A stretch of 13,156 nucleotides of DNA from Anaerolineae bacterium (GTDB lineage Bacteria > Chloroflexota > Anaerolineae > B4-G1 > DUEL01). The stretch covers positions 1 to 13,156 of the forward strand of contig JAOZPF010000053.1 in NCBI GenBank assembly GCA_029932895.1, given 5' to 3'. Positions 12,595-13,156 of the stretch are shown here, one piece after another; within the stretch, counting starts at the first letter, position 1; each line of letters begins with the position of its first letter. The notes under the pieces were generated by a model, which worked only from the letters and a program-made list of their open reading frames with translations, was not told where the DNA came from and searched no databases. Made by a program: the position numbers and the translations under genes.

Positions 12595-13156
12595 TCAACC
12601 GGCTGCGTCCTCCTCCGCGCCGGAGCGGGCGTGCCGGATGTGCCGGTAGATGTAATAAGCCAACCCCCCTACCACAGCGATGGCAATGGGAATGTCAAAG
12701 GGGCGCATGATCTCGCGGATGCGCTCCCACTCGCTGCCAAAGGCATAGCCAGCCACAGCCAGCAGGCTGCACCAGATGAAGGAGCCGACAAAGCTGTAGA
12801 GGGTGAAATGGACAAAGCGCGTGCGAACCACCCCGGCTGGGAAAGAGATAAAGGTGCGTACGATGGGCAGAAGGCGGGAGATGAAGGCTGCCCAGTCCCC
12901 CCAGCGGGCGAACCACCGGTCCGCCTGACGGAGATCGCGGGGGGTGACCAGGATGTACTTTCCCCATCGCTCCAGGAAGGGTCGCCCGCCAAAGTAGCCC
13001 AGCAGGTAAGAGATCACCGAGCCGAGCGTGCAGCCCACCGCCCCCCACACTCCACCGTGGAGAGCTGCCTGCCAGAGAGGCAATCCCCTGGCCTGCACCA
13101 GCATCCAGCCGGCCAGCGGCATGGTCACTTCACTGGGAATGGGTATGTTGGCGCTC
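12595..13156 (-). CDS. DedA family membrane protein (5' end outside window)
   Basis: At least 186 codons are present, and the frame stays open to the window edge, so the N-terminus is missing. The visible start of the fragment, ANIPIPSEVTMPLAGWML, carries the family motif with PIPSE. It is followed by a hydrophobic segment, FGGRPFLERWGKYI, and the hallmark ISRLLPIVRTFISFPAGVVRTRFVHF with conserved Arg and Pro-Ala-Gly. Two more TM segments follow (VGSFIWCSLLAVAGYAFG and a segment near the end), then a charged tail. DedA proteins are polytopic inner-membrane proteins now linked to lipid scrambling of undecaprenyl phosphate or phosphatidylethanolamine and to envelope homeostasis; which lipid is moved here is unknown. 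A GTG at 13128 could be mistaken for the start, but the conserved residues upstream of it rule that out. Confidence 0.93.
   Translation of the reverse strand, partial: SANIPIPSEVTMPLAGWMLVQARGLPLWQAALHGGVWGAVGCTLGSVISYLLGYFGGRPFLERWGKYILVTPRDLRQADRWFARWGDWAAFISRLLPIVRTFISFPAGVVRTRFVHFTLYSFVGSFIWCSLLAVAGYAFGSEWERIREIMRPFDIPIAIAVVGGLAYYIYRHIRHARSGAEEDAAG

Overview
The window is GC-rich bacterial chromosome with short operons, frequent GTG starts and intergenic spaces full of small hairpins and imperfect repeats. The gene mix (membrane-anchored clan GH-A glycosidases, an NBR1-type Ig-like domain fused to a glycosidase, a stand-alone receiver protein, a two-domain Nnr, YajC next to a SpoIIE/RsbX-type phosphatase) together with the repeat style suggests a member of the Chloroflexota, perhaps Anaerolineae-like. 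This is inference from gene content, since there is no rRNA or marker phylogeny here.

Layout. Bases 1-341 (+) hold the 3' end of an inositol-monophosphatase-family gene. A short convergent gap with two terminator-like hairpins follows. Bases 530-6398 (-) form a three-gene operon of paralogous, membrane-anchored glycoside hydrolases. The first and largest protein (1106 aa) joins a Pro/Glu-rich cytoplasmic tail, a TM anchor, a degenerate GH18-like domain, an NBR1-type Ig-like domain and a GH-A catalytic domain. The next two are simpler TM-plus-GH-A proteins. The operon has a good sigma70-type promoter (6547-6575). Its leader contains an intrinsic-terminator-like hairpin ahead of the first start codon, which suggests attenuation. 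Bases 6576-7166 carry no gene but contain direct and inverted repeats.

Bases 7167-9653 (-) form a four-gene operon transcribed as yajC, a PPM/SpoIIE-type phosphatase, a two-TM RCK (TrkA-type) ion channel whose filter lacks the usual GYG, and a small P-loop NTPase whose start overlaps the channel gene. A TATAAT promoter lies upstream of yajC. After a repeat-rich divergent gap comes nnr (+, 10129-11778), the bifunctional NAD(P)HX repair enzyme. It converges on a stand-alone response regulator (-, 11941-12372) that has two candidate promoters. The window ends inside a DedA-family membrane protein gene (-).

How the genes fit together. The glycosidase trio looks like a surface or exopolysaccharide-processing module, with three related catalytic domains held on the outer face of the membrane by N-terminal anchors. 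The yajC operon mixes protein export, phosphatase signalling and ion conductance. Co-transcription is well supported by spacing, but a shared pathway is not evident. The most unusual points are the degenerate GH18 active site in the large fusion, the non-canonical channel filter and the leader hairpin of the glycosidase operon.
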